Assembly (NCBI GenBank): GCA_035772405.1
Contig: JAYKKM010000472.1
Coordinates: forward strand, 170,001 to 234,000
Length of the DNA stretch: 64,000 nt
Direction: 5' to 3'
DNA from: Chrysogorgia sp. JL179-B06
Taxonomy: Eukaryota > Cnidaria > Anthozoa > Scleralcyonacea > Chrysogorgiidae
Below the pieces are notes generated by a model. The model searched no databases. It saw only the letters and a list, made by a program, of their open reading frames with translations, and was not told the origin of the DNA. Within the stretch, counting starts at the first letter, position 1, and each line of letters starts with the position of its first letter. Positions 47,801 to 58,419 of the stretch are shown here, in pieces. The translations under genes were made by a program, and so were the position numbers.

Positions 47801-48585
47801 AAAACTTGAGGAAGCGTGTGGACGTAAGATTAGTGACCACTGCGAAGAAATTAGAAAAGCTTGTCTCGAAGCCGACGTTTGTGTCTTGCAAAATATTTAG
47901 CGAGAACTTAGTCGCTGTCCACAAAGTTAAAGAAACGCTGACACTAAACAGACCTGCATATGTGGGTATGTGCATACTAGACTTGAGCAAAACGCTGATG
48001 TACAATTTTCACTACAATTATATTATGAAAAAGTACTCTAGCGACACCTGTAGATTGCACTTCACCGACACTGACAGTCTGCTGTACTCAATCAAAACTG
48101 ACGACGTTTACTCCGACTTTATGATGGAGTGCGAAAAGTTCGACAATAGCGACTATCCTGCAGACAGCCCATTCTTTTTTAGAGAGAATAAGAAAGTTAT
48201 TGGGAAGATGAAGGACGAGTGCGCTGGGACGCCAATTGTCGAGTTCGTTGGGTTGCGCAGTAAAATGTACAGCTATTTGAAAGAGGGTGGAGGTGGCGGG
48301 AAAACCGCTAAAGGTATTAGAAAAAATATAATTAAAAAAGTAATCAGACACGAAGATTACAAAAGTGTGCTACTCGAGCAGAAACAATTGCGACACACAA
48401 TGAAGACCATTAGAAGTGTCAAACATCAGCTCGGTAGTTACGAAATTAATAAAGTGTCGCTATCCTGTTTTGATGATAAACGATACCTTTTAGAAAATGG
48501 TATTGACTCCTACGCGTATGGTCACAAAAACATTGAAGTGAGAGGTGAGGCGACAAACACTGAAAATAGTGAACAAACGGACTAA
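44872..48585 (+). CDS. PolB: Polinton DNA polymerase B (protein-primed class)
   Basis: 1,237 residues, intact. The N-terminus has two copies of a repeat of about 30 residues (VNPLTGRAINVHGRVYNQLV and INPLTNRRVNVGSRTHNRLV). A C2H2 finger lies at about 357-378. Exonuclease motifs are VYADFEAIT (about 411-419) and IFHNLRGYDSHF, with a Cys/His insert, CHICSVEYTG and DHCHVSGKYRGSAHRDCN, before it. Polymerase motifs are YLDANNLYGWAMS (A, about 801), KLMNNSVFGKTMEN (B) and HFTDTDSLLY (C, about 1066). The class starts replication from a protein primer bound to the ends. The final residues are TIR-encoded. Confidence 0.95.
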   Translation: MDDVTENSLVRNGAAVVNPLTGRAINVHGRVYNQLVRDGVFSDTTNVSTINPLTNRRVNVGSRTHNRLVRNQEAQPTVEDHSPRLLSQALRGFTRSYGVEVVNDRDINQVNGSRSAVINLLRRELGETNGMKVVETVKVTFEKALELDKTTYKTAYFNSETFVVINERDIEGVANRGSEQILTRIAGWLSEGSGWTIDKIDAHYVNIAIYRPLHGSSYIALPKELRNSMKGLINVNNDDDNECFRWCHLAHKFPVGKHSDRTSKYAKHVGELNYDGIDFPVTLKDYNKIEKANDISINVFGYENKQPFPVYVSKEVHPDHMDLLLITNDVGNKHYVYIRDFNKFMYRQTKYKARKHFCRYCLQCFSRADVLESHVEVCLVINGKQAIKMPQKGAKVKYENFSRQLNVPFVVYADFEAITQKVHTTKLSSECSYTNAYQRHVDCGYGYKLVCCYDNEYSKPVKVYRGENAVNKFIGEMLEIVEYCKETSESHFNKEMVLTDDDKKNFDEAKSCHICSVEYTGADVRVRDHCHVSGKYRGSAHRDCNVNFKLTDKIPVIFHNLRGYDSHFIMQEIGKFGQDINVIPNNMEKYMAFMLGKNLVFLDSFQFMSSGLDNLVRNLPRDAFKYTSEVFHDEGLALMTRKGVYPYDYMDSFEKFDERELPSKKDFYSVLNDEHITEEMHERAIDVWDYFDVESMGEYHDLYLKSDVLLLADVFENFRKTCHREYKLDPCHYFTSPGLAWDAMLKMTGVELELLSDIDMFQFVELGMRGGVSYICNRHGVANNKYMKGYDKAQESKYLMYLDANNLYGWAMSRSLPTGGFKWLTEKEIKKVNLCDYHNDSKKGLLLEVDLEYPAHLHDLHNDYPLAPEKMEITVDMLSEYCTKIKNKFNVSVGGVKKLVTNLMDKKKYVCHYGNLQLYMDLGLKINKIHRVLQFDQSKWLGKYIDFNTVKRTAAKNAFEKDFFKLMNNSVFGKTMENLRKRVDVRLVTTAKKLEKLVSKPTFVSCKIFSENLVAVHKVKETLTLNRPAYVGMCILDLSKTLMYNFHYNYIMKKYSSDTCRLHFTDTDSLLYSIKTDDVYSDFMMECEKFDNSDYPADSPFFFRENKKVIGKMKDECAGTPIVEFVGLRSKMYSYLKEGGGGGKTAKGIRKNIIKKVIRHEDYKSVLLEQKQLRHTMKTIRSVKHQLGSYEINKVSLSCFDDKRYLLENGIDSYAYGHKNIEVRGEATNTENSEQTD

Positions 48586-49196
48586 TCTATTATTAACAGG
48601 TGGCAATAATCTAATTTGCATAACAGGTGGCAATTTTATCACGCGTGAGACACTTTTACGATACATAAATTTGTAAAAATGTTTAAACGACTATTTTTTA
48701 AATGTGATTTGACAAATTTGTGAAAATGTTGAAACGACACTTTCTATTTTTTAAATGTGATTTGACAAATTTGTGAAAATGTTGAAACGACACTTTCTAT
48801 TTTTTAAATATGCGAAAACGATGAAGCGACACATTCTATTTTTTAAATATGCGAAAATGACGAAGCGACACATTCTATTTTTAAAATATGACTGAAATAA
48901 CACTAAATTTAGCGAAAATCGTGATTTGGTATAAATTTAGTGTTGTTCCGTTAGTCTCGCGTGTGTTTGACATCAATTGAGTAGAAAACGTGAGGGGTGT
49001 TTAGCTTGATTAACGATCACCATAGTAGTATAGAGAGTAGGGGTGCGAGCTTATTCGATGTTCTCCGTAAATATAGAATTACCGAAATGACAGCGACTTT
49101 TGTCGAACCGTGGTTTGACACAAATTCGGTGACGTTTCGGTAATTATATTTACGTTCAACATCGATTGGGCTCGCACCCCTACTCTCTATACTACT
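48550..49196 (-). repeat. Polinton right TIR
   Basis: Reverse copy of 31050-31743, shorter by one tandem unit. Its innermost 36 bases encode the end of the polymerase (ENSEQTD). The outer 173 bp (49024-49196) are the palindromic tip. Confidence 0.9.
49024..49196. repeat. 173-bp palindrome at the Polinton right tip
   Basis: Mirror of 31050-31222. AGTAGTATAGAGAGTAGGGG opens it at 49024 and its complement closes it at 49196, so the terminal 27-bp end sequence occurs four times in the element. Confidence 0.9.
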
Positions 49197-49202
49197 GGCA
49201 TA
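49197..49202. repeat. Polinton target duplication GGCATA, right copy
   Basis: Identical to 31044-31049, directly after the terminal ACTACT. Confidence 0.9.
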
Positions 49203-49719
49203 ACAGATAACGCATCTCCTTTTCCCAGTAAAGTTCATAGTTTGGCATTTTTACCATGCCCATTTTCATTTGTAGACCAATCAGCCTTTCAATTTCATCC
49301 TTTGTGGTAGAAATGCTGCTGCCTGTTTGTTGAACACTATACAAATTTGTTTGTTCAACAATGTTTTGAGCAATAGTGTCATCCCAAAACATCTTAAAAT
49401 ACGAAAAAGGGCTCAGTTCATCTACATTATCAGGTAGAGTAAATTCTGCCCCTGAAAAGGATACATCAACTGCTTCTGGTTCCTTCTTTTTCCACTTGAA
49501 AACTGGGGTAGTTTCTTGTTGACTTGTGGTATCTTCACTTTCATCATTATCGCTATCATCTGATTCTGGATTATCAGCTTCACAGCGTTCATTCACTGCT
49601 ACTTCATCTACACATTCATCATCATCTTCAAGCTCCGACAGTTCAGAATCCGAACCAGGCAACAGAATATATTGAATCGCTTCTTCAGTGTTGTATCGAA
49701 TTCTTGTCCGCTTTTCCAT
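49197..49719 (-). pseudogene. piggyBac transposase, N-terminal part, cut by Polinton
   Basis: On minus it starts MEKRTRIRYNTEEAIQYILL, then an acidic region (SELSELEDDDECVDEVAVNE), then the start of the piggyBac domain: LSPFSYFKMFWDDTIAQNIV and IERLIGLQMKMGMVKMPNYE with LYWEKEM. It ends where the Polinton begins; the rest of the transposase is at 30042-31043. A small deletion near the junction puts the two parts out of frame. Confidence 0.85.
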
Positions 49720-49739
49720 AATTTAGCAGTCTACAGGTT

Positions 49740-50630
49740 AAATGTAATATTTAGCTTTAAACACGGTGTACAGGTATACAAGCATTGGATGCCATCAAGT
49801 TCAATTTATACTAATGAGGATAAAGTGGATATTATACCAAAGTAAAGGCAGTTGGTTTACTTTTTTCTGAACATGTGTGCTCAGACTTAATTTATCAAAT
49901 ATTAACATCTTTTCTATACCTCAACAAGAAAGCAGACGGATATGTGGTCTCACTGTAGTATAATAATGACAAGAGAAGCTGAAAGACATCACTAAACGGG
50001 CATTGTTGCCAAATACTTTTGAACTGCCTAAGCAACGACATTGTCAAACTTTATCCCCAAACAATTGCAGGTATTTTAAAAGTCACATTTCTACTGTATT
50101 TATCACCTGCATTTATTTGGTAAAACACTTTAGCTATTGAAAACTAAGCTTATCAATACTTAGTAAAATCACCTTTAAATCCACAAAAACGCATGCTTTA
50201 CATCGCATTTCAACAAAATGGCAGACAAGAAATAAAATATAAGGTGTAATAATACTTCATGTTAGCAAAGTAAAACGTCTTTTTGTTGCCATATGGCAAC
50301 ACTGCCTGGTAAAGGAGGCTGTAATGTACCAATAATGAGTGTTTTAAAAAAGATAATTACTCAGTAAATCATTCTCCAATAACAACATATCAGCAATAAG
50401 GTTTATTTAAAAAATGTCGCAATTAAGTTATTTTTGACGTGTTTAGAGTTATGAGAGATATATAGAACGAAGTTGTACATTGTGGGTAACTTTAAAAGCA
50501 TTTGCTGGGCAATTATATTTTCAACAAGACTAATATATACACTTTTAGCTGCCTAGTCATAAGCCATCAATTAAGAATACTAAAGATGCTATATGTTTAT
50601 GGTTAAAGTTTGACATCATTAAATAGACAC
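49740..50630. other. piggyBac 5' flank, no gene
   Basis: AT-rich with no credible ORF. It includes the motif TTGCCATATGGCAACACTGC at about 50286, the same direct-orientation motif as at 29632. Confidence 0.5.
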
Positions 50631-50631
50631 C

Positions 50632-50843
50632 TTACCATAGCGAATATACTGTTGGGTATGTGAGAAGATATGCCTTGGCCATTTGTAAGCCTTTAAACCA
50701 CCTACGCATCCATGTTTTCAGCTCTTCTAAGGTCAATGAAAATCCTTTTTTGGCAAAGTAAACGGTTTTCCTTTCTGTATCCGAGACATGCTTTGTGTAC
50801 TCTTCTACGATTTCCTTCAATTGTACAACATATATATATTACT
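50632..50843 (-). other. Possible exon of unknown origin
   Basis: A minus-strand frame reads LKEIVEEYTKHVSDTERKTV and continues FAKKGFSLTLEELKTWMRRW and KGLQMAKAYLLTYPTVYSLW to a stop. It is protein-like in composition but matches no family I know and has no neighbouring exon that I could assign. Confidence 0.25.
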
Positions 50844-51220
50844 AAGAACTTACGGAAATTCAAGCTTCTAATCTGATTGTTAAATAGTCTAATTGTTAAA
50901 AAGTAAAGAATTAGACTTGTGGTAGTCACAATAAAATACAATTTTATTATATGGCAGTAGCGCTGAAAAAGTTCGGGCGAGAAAACTGCTGATATAGGCG
51001 ACTTTATTATGGCCAACTCAAGCAGAACGAAACTGAGCAGCAAGATTAGAACAAAATGCAGTCGACGTCGAGAACTATGAAATTCAAAGATTTATTTTTC
51101 ACAATAAACCACGAACACAGTGAAGAAAACAGCAACATACATAAATCAGTTCTCCTTCGAAATATTTCAATTGAAAAACATACCTAATTTTTTGTTATTT
51201 TTTGTTATTGATGTTGTGCT

Positions 51221-51419
51221 GCAAGTTGAAGCGAGATGTTGCACATGTTACCACCCACTCTTGCAACTTGTTGTGCAACAAATTTTGTTGCAACTTGAAG
51301 CAACATGTTGCAAAAAGTAGAAGTAACGTCTACTTTTCGCAACATGTTGCTGCAAATTACAACAAACAAATGTGCTGCACGAGTGGGCGGTTATGTGCAA
51401 CATCTCGCTTCAACTTGCA
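51221..51419. mobile_element. 200-bp foldback MITE
   Basis: GCAAGTTGAAGCGAGATGTT at 51221 continues into CACATGTTACCACCCACTC. The reverse complement, GAGTGGGCGGTTATGTG and onward, ends at 51419. Inside are further GCAACATGTTGC palindromes. No coding capacity. Confidence 0.8.
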
Positions 51420-53411
51420 ACGGAAATACTCACTCACTTTATGGGACAACTCCGAAAACGATTCAATCACACTTACGGAAAGTAGGAACTTTATCAATAC
51501 TAGCAAATGTATTCAGCCATTCGAAGATCTTGAAAAAAATAACAAACAACATATTATGCAATTGTAACATTACGATATTGGAAATGAAGATGTATTACTG
51601 TATACACTGTATTTAGTACATACAGCACAACTGTTTGGAATCATGTCATGCAGCCCGATGTAATTAAGTCATTTACTTATATATAATTGTTTTCTTGTAA
51701 TTACTTGTTACTTAACAAATAGTTTACATTTTTCCATGTGTGTACTGGCATATAGATCACAAATGACGTCATACCATGTAAACAACAAAAATAGTACGCT
51801 AGGATACCTAGTCAAGTGGCGTAACTTGTGTTCTTTATACGGTGTTGTGTCATCTCTGATCTATAACAAGACACACGGAAAAATTCTATCTATTTGTTTT
51901 ATACTATAACAATTACACAAAAGCGTTTTTTGGACAAATTGAAAGTATTTTGGACTTGAAACACGAACACACCATAATATGACGCCATCTGTGTGTTATA
52001 GGAAACAACGCACCCCGTATTGGTCTGCAATACTACATGTTAGCCGTGATCACCAATGAAAAAGTATAATGAACACTGATTATTGTATGAGTACTTACAT
52101 GTTCATACTTTCTTAATCTTCCTGGCAATGTTATCTTCTAGTTTTGATAATGGACCAGTGGCGTGCTCTTCCAAAACAATATGAAAAAATATGCCAATTT
52201 TCAAATGTCTTTGTGATAACTGTACAATCATAGATGTATTTTCCAAATATATAATTTTTTCGCTTTTCTATTGTATTGCAACTTCCAGCATGCTTGGATC
52301 ACATTTTAAAATACAACATTTATATTACACAAGCTTTCGCAAATTTCCCTGCGAAAAACGCAATTGCTTTTATAACTAAATAAACTTGAGATGTGATAAA
52401 AACATGCAGGAAGTTACGAGCCGAATACAGCCGATAAGTCATTGTTTTTAGCTTTTCGAAAATCGAGCAACTTCTTAAGTGTTGTAAGCATTGAAAAAGA
52501 TTGTATGAAAAGATTGAACCGCACTTACCATCCTTGCATATTGCATGTAAAAATCAAATAACAACAACAAAAAATAACTTTGTACATGAACTGTAATAAT
52601 AAGTATTTTTAGGAATTGTTTGTATTTTATTGGTCATATGTATTTGGTTTAGTTTAGTTAATATTTAAAGTAAATCGTTGTTCATGAAAAAATGACAAAC
52701 ACAAAAGTTAATTAAAACACCAGTTAATGATAATAAATTTTAAAAAGCTTACTAAAATTCACTAAAATAATAATGAACTGTATTATTAAATTTTATGACC
52801 AGAGTATTGGCAAACACAACAGTTGACACACCTTTTAGCCAACGTTGTTGTGGGCTTACATCTTTTAAGCATTGTTCAAGGATGCTGCATATTACTGCAA
52901 CGAAAGCATGGAAACTTATTTTCCAAAAGTCTATATACTGTATGGCCCATGCAAGTAGAATCCCCTATTAAGAACAATATTATAAAGTTAAGATTACAAT
53001 TATCAGAATATATGAAATTAAAAAAAAAAAAGAAGTAAAAAACAGATAATTATGGTTTGAAAGTTTACAAATGCCTAAACATTTCAGAAAGTTAGGTTAT
53101 AATTATGAATAGTCATGCCATCATTTATTAATGTTATAGCTGTAGTCTGCAAATTATATGCACCTTATTTTCCTCCACGAAGGGAAGAAGACTTGTGAAT
53201 CAACTCATTGTCGTAGGTTGGAGCTCCTTCAATTGGACCATGGTAATTAAATCTTATCACCCTACCAATAAGTCTAAGTAAAAAATAACAAAGAAAAAGC
53301 AAATAACCTATAAATAATTAATATAAAAATAAAATACAACCTTTGGAGCAATGATGATATTTAAGTCAATTGTCCTATAAATAAAATTGACCATGGTAAT
53401 TATATTTGGCC
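51420..53411. other. No gene seen
   Basis: Two kilobases of AT-rich DNA with only short ORFs. A poly-A/AAG run lies near 53020-53040. I could not recognise any transposon domain on either strand. Confidence 0.5.
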
Positions 53412-53415
53412 TTAA

Positions 53416-53510
53416 CCCTTTCACCCCAACACACGCCATTTGTTGTACTAACGCCAGACGATTTTACTGGCGTCAGTGGGAGACCTCCCGGAAAGTTAGG
53501 AGTGAAAGGG
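53416..53510. mobile_element. 95-bp MITE with TTAA duplication
   Basis: CCCTTTCACCCC at the left faces GGAGTGAAAGGG at the right, with TTAA on both sides (53412-53415 and 53511-53514). A piggyBac-type MITE by target and TIR. Confidence 0.75.
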
Positions 53511-53834
53511 TTAAATTTTTTTTTCATTCAAAATTTATGATAACCTTTAAATTATCACTGGATAAAATTGAGTTTGCCCAAACGTCAAAAGTATATTATG
53601 TATAATATATATTTGTATATGAGGATTTTCATTATATATTTTATATATAATATAATTTGTTTTAGAATCAATTGTTAATGTTAACATATGAGTATATATT
53701 ATATACCTTGCCAGTTCCAGTGAATGCAGCAGCTCTTGGTGCACTCATGCCTTCTTTGTTTGAACCTGACATAAGTCGCCTCTGTACTTGGAGAAGGAAC
53801 TCTCCAAAGGGCTTAGTTATATCTGGGTCATCTA

Positions 53835-54109
53835 CAGTACTGCTCAGAATTAACCTAACGAAAAACGCGTTCCGAACGACATACTTTCTGTTTTAATCTC
53901 GTCTAGTGAACATATACCATAACCAGTCCAGCAATCAAATGATCAAGTTAAATCTGTTTAGAAGTTTACTAAAGTGAGAAATTAACGAAGTCTTCCCATT
54001 AACTTTTTAAGCGAAGCCACAATGATGAACCGAACGCGTAAGGAACTCGTTCGGAACGCGTTCCGAACGCGTTCCGAACGCAGTGTTTGGTTATTTCTGA
54101 GCAGTACTG
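53835..54109. mobile_element. 275-bp mariner-like MITE with TA duplication
   Basis: CAGTACTGCTCAGAA at 53835 is inverted as TTCTGAGCAGTACTG ending at 54109, both flanked by TA. The TIR continues into TTAACC facing GGTTAT. The inside has CGTTCCGAACG palindromes in tandem near the right end. The TA target and CAGT start fit Tc1/mariner derivatives. Confidence 0.75.
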
Positions 54110-54751
54110 TATCATAACAACACACGTTGTCTTTGCAAGACTTTGTTGCATCTTCTTCCTTTAAAGCATTGTAATATTTTTTATGACTACAGTATAGTTA
54201 TATTGGTCATTATAAAAATAATAACATTTAAAAAACGCAAGTGGTGATTGGCTGCATGAAAGCCATGTTTCTATGACTCTATGGAAACATGGAAAAATGT
54301 CCATGCCATCCAATACGCCATTATTCGCCATAAAAGCTGCATGTAAACGCCATTATTCGTCATCCAGTTAGTACGCCATCATACGCAATGCTATGATTAT
54401 TTTCACGTTATAGCTATTTTCGACGAGTTATTTTTATAAAGGAAATAGAAAACATTTTTTCCTGTGTTCCCATAGAGTTATAGAAACACTTGTGGAAGTT
54501 TTGGGAGAACTCGAAATAGTGTGGAAACACTCGCCCTGCTGACTCGTGTTCCCACTACAATTTCTCATTCTCCCAAGTGTAGCGAAATATGAGTAAAAAT
54601 ATTGTTTTTACCACGTGAAGATAAAATTCAATTATTCAAGCCAAATGCAATTTTCTTTTTATTATATAGATTCAATGCAAAAAGCAGGGAAATTTTTTAT
54701 CACGTTATCGATATTTTCACTGTGAGAATGTGGAAAATATGTCACTGCATG
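54110..54751. other. No gene seen
   Basis: AT-rich with short imperfect repeats, for example CGCCATTATTCGYCAT at about 54317 and 54349. No ORF of note. Confidence 0.45.
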
Positions 54752-55299
54752 CAGGCCCGGATTAGCCACCAATCCAAATAAGCCATGGCTTAGGGCCCCA
54801 CAGACCTGGGGGCCCCTGGCCCATATAATGTTCCTTTGTCATCTTATTTTGTTACACGTGTCTCTCATTGTTGTTGTTGGAGTATTGTAATGTGCTGTTT
54901 CTTCGAATTATTGCGATCAGATGATTGTAGTAAGGTAAAATACTCTCGTTTAGGACCTCCACCATCAACAGCAGGTTCATCTTTAAAAAAATTTTACAAG
55001 GCTTTTTCATGTCAAAGGCAGGATTTTAAAAAATGGCAATACTGTCTGAGAAAATAGATGCCTGTGAAACAGTTATCCGATTATGAGAAGGTTCCAAGGG
55101 TTCTAATTCCAATATGAGACTTTGCAAAGTAGGAGGTACATTATCTTTAGGAGGTACATATCTGCAGATACATGTACTGATAGGTTATTTTCCAACTCAT
55201 ACAAATTCACTTCTGGTGCATTAAAGAACCCTACAGAAACAACAAAAATGGAAATAATTATATACCTTATATAATTATTTATATATTTCTGAGGTATCT

Positions 55300-55965
55300 C
55301 TCAACTCTTCCAAAGTTGTTTTTAAAATGTTCTGTCGATCAACAAATATATAGTTAGTGTCCCCACTTAGCTGAGACGATTCATCACTGACATCCAAGTC
55401 ACAACCGACCAAAACTTTCTTCTGCAAGTACTTTAACATTTCTGTTGGGTCAGTATTAGGTGGAATTTTGTTAATTACTGTTGAAAAAATGAAGGCAGTT
55501 GGGTTGCTGGCATTGTTGGTGCAACTGGCTGCACTGTTGGTGTCTCTGGCAGATTTGATTCAAGTGTATCTAGATGTATTGGTGGAAGTGGAGATGGTAT
55601 TTCTGGGAATGGCAATGGGTCAGACTCTTCCTGGAACTCAGCATCAGCGATGTACTGTAATTCTTTTTTCATTCGAATGTACAGGAGACCTTGCCCAGCC
55701 AATTTCTTCACAACACTGTAGTTATACTGTGTTTTTGGGTATTTGGTTTCAAAGAAGAAACAAGCTTATCCCTTATCATTTCCTCACTATCAGAATCATT
55801 CAAAGTAACCATACCTCTGTTCATGACAATGTCCTTTCTTAAGGTGTCTCCTCCCTCGTCGTCACTGTCTTCTTCATTTGCTCGAAGCAATGGAAGTTCG
55901 CGCCTTCTTGTTCTTACTAGATTCAATCGAGGTTGAGGGAGATTTTCCAGCTCAGAAACGTTCAT
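55300..55965 (-). pseudogene. Acidic, Pro-rich gene fragment, possibly HECT-linked
   Basis: On minus, 55708-55965 gives an acidic N-terminus (MNVSELENLPQPRLNLVRTR). 55475-55711 continues in another frame with a Pro-rich stretch (LPFPEIPSPLPPIHLDTLES). After a break a piece at about 55300-55440 reads CDLDVSDESSQLSGDTNYIF followed by VDRQNILKTTLEEL. The last resembles the entry to HECT-type domains in repeat-associated genes of invertebrates, but this is weak. It is not a hAT or Crypton protein. Confidence 0.35.
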
Positions 55966-56529
55966 TTTTATTTAGTCGCCTGTATAAACCAGCATTGGAA
56001 CTAGAAGACATCATTGATTGAGCTCGTAATGTTTCTCACAGCTCAGTAGCTCTACCAACCATGTTGGACGTCCCAGGCGAAGCTTGGGTCGGGTGAGAAT
56101 TTGTTGTATGGGCATCGCTTGCAGAGTTTTGATCGATCGACAACAGCTGACTGCAGCTTTTGTTATTGTTTTCTTTTCCATCTTGATGTCTACATACCAG
56201 AAAACACAAAGTACTGATACTGTAACCGATGATCGGCTTGCGAAAGGGCGCGAAAATAAATCTGACCGAGCGCTCGGCCCAGTCTTCAAATATGAAATTA
56301 TATGAATATCATGATTAAATTAAATAAATATCAGGATAAAATTGATTATTATACAACTGTATTGAAAAGTGTCCGAATAACGCTAAAAACGAGTACAAAT
56401 ATACAGCGATATTCGGACAGTTAGTTATTTGGATAGTTGGTTATTTTTATAGTAGAAAACCGGTTTGACAGATCGGCTGACGTGAGCACTGTTTATAATT
56501 TACCAGCAAACGTAGTTTGGTAGTAAAAA

Positions 56530-57940
56530 ATGGATGACATTTTGGCAAAATTTGAAGGCGACAATGAATTTGACTGGCTTTCAAATTCAGAATTTGAAAA
56601 CATGCTTGCCAATATAAACAACGAAAGCGTAGACGGCGAGGGAAGTGTTCCGACTAGAAATGACTCGCTAAATGATGTTGAGATTGGCGAATTCATAGAG
56701 AAAAACAAAAACACAAATACGGCAAAGAAAACAAAAACTGACCTGAATGTCTGGAAAAGATGGTCGGCCTCCATCGGAGAAGCAAGGGAAATCCAGAATA
56801 TTCCACTGAGTGAACTCGACAGGCTTCTTTGTCACTTTTTTATTAACGTAAGAAAACAAGACGAAACCGAGTTCGAGCCAGGTACGCTCACATCTTTTCA
56901 GCGAAGTTTTGGTCGCCATTTGCGTGATGTTGGAAAGCAGTACTGTCTGTTTAACGACAAAGAGTTTGCGAAGTCCAGAGCAACTCTCGAATCAAAGCGA
57001 AAACAGCTACGCCAACAAGGTAAAGGATGCAGGCCAAACAAAGCCCTTGGGTTAAACCAGGACGAAATTGAGAAACTTTGGTCGGAAAAGCAGCTCGGTG
57101 ACCATTGTCCAGAAGCCCTAATCCGTACAGTTTGGCTTAACAATACGATGCACTTCGGATGGAGAGCGAGAGACGAACACCGGAGAGTGCTGTTAGGAGA
57201 CTTGGAGATGAGAAGAGAAGAAGGAGGCGAAGAGAGGGAATACATCATCTGGCACACCGAAAGAGGTAGCGGCGGCAAAGGTTTGGTCCTGAAAGGTATT
57301 TTAAGCCTCGGATCTACGCGACAGGCACTGAAAGATGTGCTTTGAAGTTTTTCAATAGCTATCTCGCCAGACGACCAACTGAAATGGAAAAGCCAAATGA
57401 TCCCTTTTATTTGGCAGTAAAGAAGAACCCCAAAAATCATATCTGGAATACATTCCACTTGGAATACATTTACTTGGTAACTTCATGAAAACCATGGCTT
57501 TTGAAAACTTCATGAAAACCAGCTGCCAATCTGGAAGGAAAACGCACTAACCACTCGGCTCGCCGTACGATGATTACAACGCTGAGACACGAAAACGTGA
57601 ACCCCCTTGATATCTCACAATTGTCGGGACATAAGAATCTGAAATCCATCGACAGCTATTCAACAGTCTCTGAGGAACAACAGAAAAAAATGTCCTTGTT
57701 GATCAGCCAACGCTCAGGCGGTAGAGAAGCGATGAAACCTGTAGTGTCCAACACGAGTCAATCGTCACCTCGGAGCTATAATACAACTGCCAGTACCAGT
57801 CAAGTCGCTTCAACTTCTTTTTCTGGTGCCGTATTCAATCACTGTACCATTGTTCTAGGCTCAAAATCTCCAGTTCCTGCAGCGAAATGCAGTAATTTTG
57901 TCTCTGTAATAATTGTCATTGTAATTGAGACGTGTAATTG
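56530..57940 (+). pseudogene. Crypton-like tyrosine recombinase (DUF3504/KIAA1958 type), broken
   Basis: 271 residues are open from 56530: an acidic leader, then WKRWSASIGEAREIQNIPLS, DRLLCHFFINVRKQDETEFE, LTSFQRSFGRHLRDVGK and LWSEKQLGDHCPEALIRTVW with NNTMHFGWRARDEHRRVLLG. This is the DUF3504/Crypton pattern, with an Arg in the expected place. After a stop at 57343 other frames continue with KPNDPFYLAVKKNPKNHIW and, from about 57530, TNHSARRTMITTLRH, SQLSGHKNLKSIDSYS, that is HxxR, GH and Tyr of tyrosine recombinases. Two or more frame changes, one beside a short AACTTCATGAAAACC duplication at about 57480-57510, disable it. Confidence 0.8.
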
Positions 57941-58263
57941 ATGACAATTAGTTTAAGACAAGTTGATCGATTAAGTTTATTAAATACTTTTGTTATGCTA
58001 AGATTTCAAACCGATCCATTGAACTTTCTCCATAAATCGAACATGTTTAGTTCATTTTGAAATGCTGAAAACATGCTGCTTTTTTACTGTTATAATAAAA
58101 CTGTTGACAAGATAATTTTCAAACTGGTTTGACAAGTTTATTTTGTTAGCCAATCAAACTCGTCGTACGGGAGACTACATATGTACTTCATGTATGCTTA
58201 TTATTTTGTCCTAGTGCAAGTCACGCTCCATAAAAATTGTTGATCAAAGCAGTTGTATAATAA

Positions 58264-58412
58264 ATATCTTATTAGATGTTTTGGTATGTAGTATCGCTGT
58301 ACATTTTTACTCGTTGTTTGTATTTTGACTCGCGCTGCGGGCTCGTCAAAATACGACACAACTCGTAAAAATATACAGCGATACTACACACCAAAACATC
58401 TAATAAGATATA
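58264..58412. mobile_element. 150-bp near-perfect palindromic MITE
   Basis: ATATCTTATTAGATGTTTTG at 58264 is mirrored to 58412. The arms include GTAGTATCGCTGTA and meet at a TGACTCGCGCTGCGGGCTCG centre. It has the form of a foldback with almost no loop. Confidence 0.8.
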
Positions 58413-58419
58413 TATATCA

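Larger units (their letters stand above)
31050..49196. mobile_element. Polinton/Maverick, complete, 18.1 kb
   Basis: A virus-like element with 6-bp duplication, long TIRs and the defining gene set: DNA polymerase B of the protein-primed class, retroviral-type integrase with chromodomain, FtsK/HerA-type packaging ATPase and capsid candidates. Gene blocks run minus (31708-38148), plus (38172-41629), minus (41832-43123) and plus (43254-48585), nearly without gaps. It also has a thymidine kinase, a Bro-N/VRR-NUC protein and a fibre-like protein, which are not part of the usual core. The element sits in a piggyBac gene. Three apparent frameshifts suggest partial decay or small assembly errors. Confidence 0.93.

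Noticed and set aside
56898..57458. 186-residue minus ORF opposite the Crypton-like gene
   Set aside because: Antisense shadow; the plus strand carries the conserved motifs.
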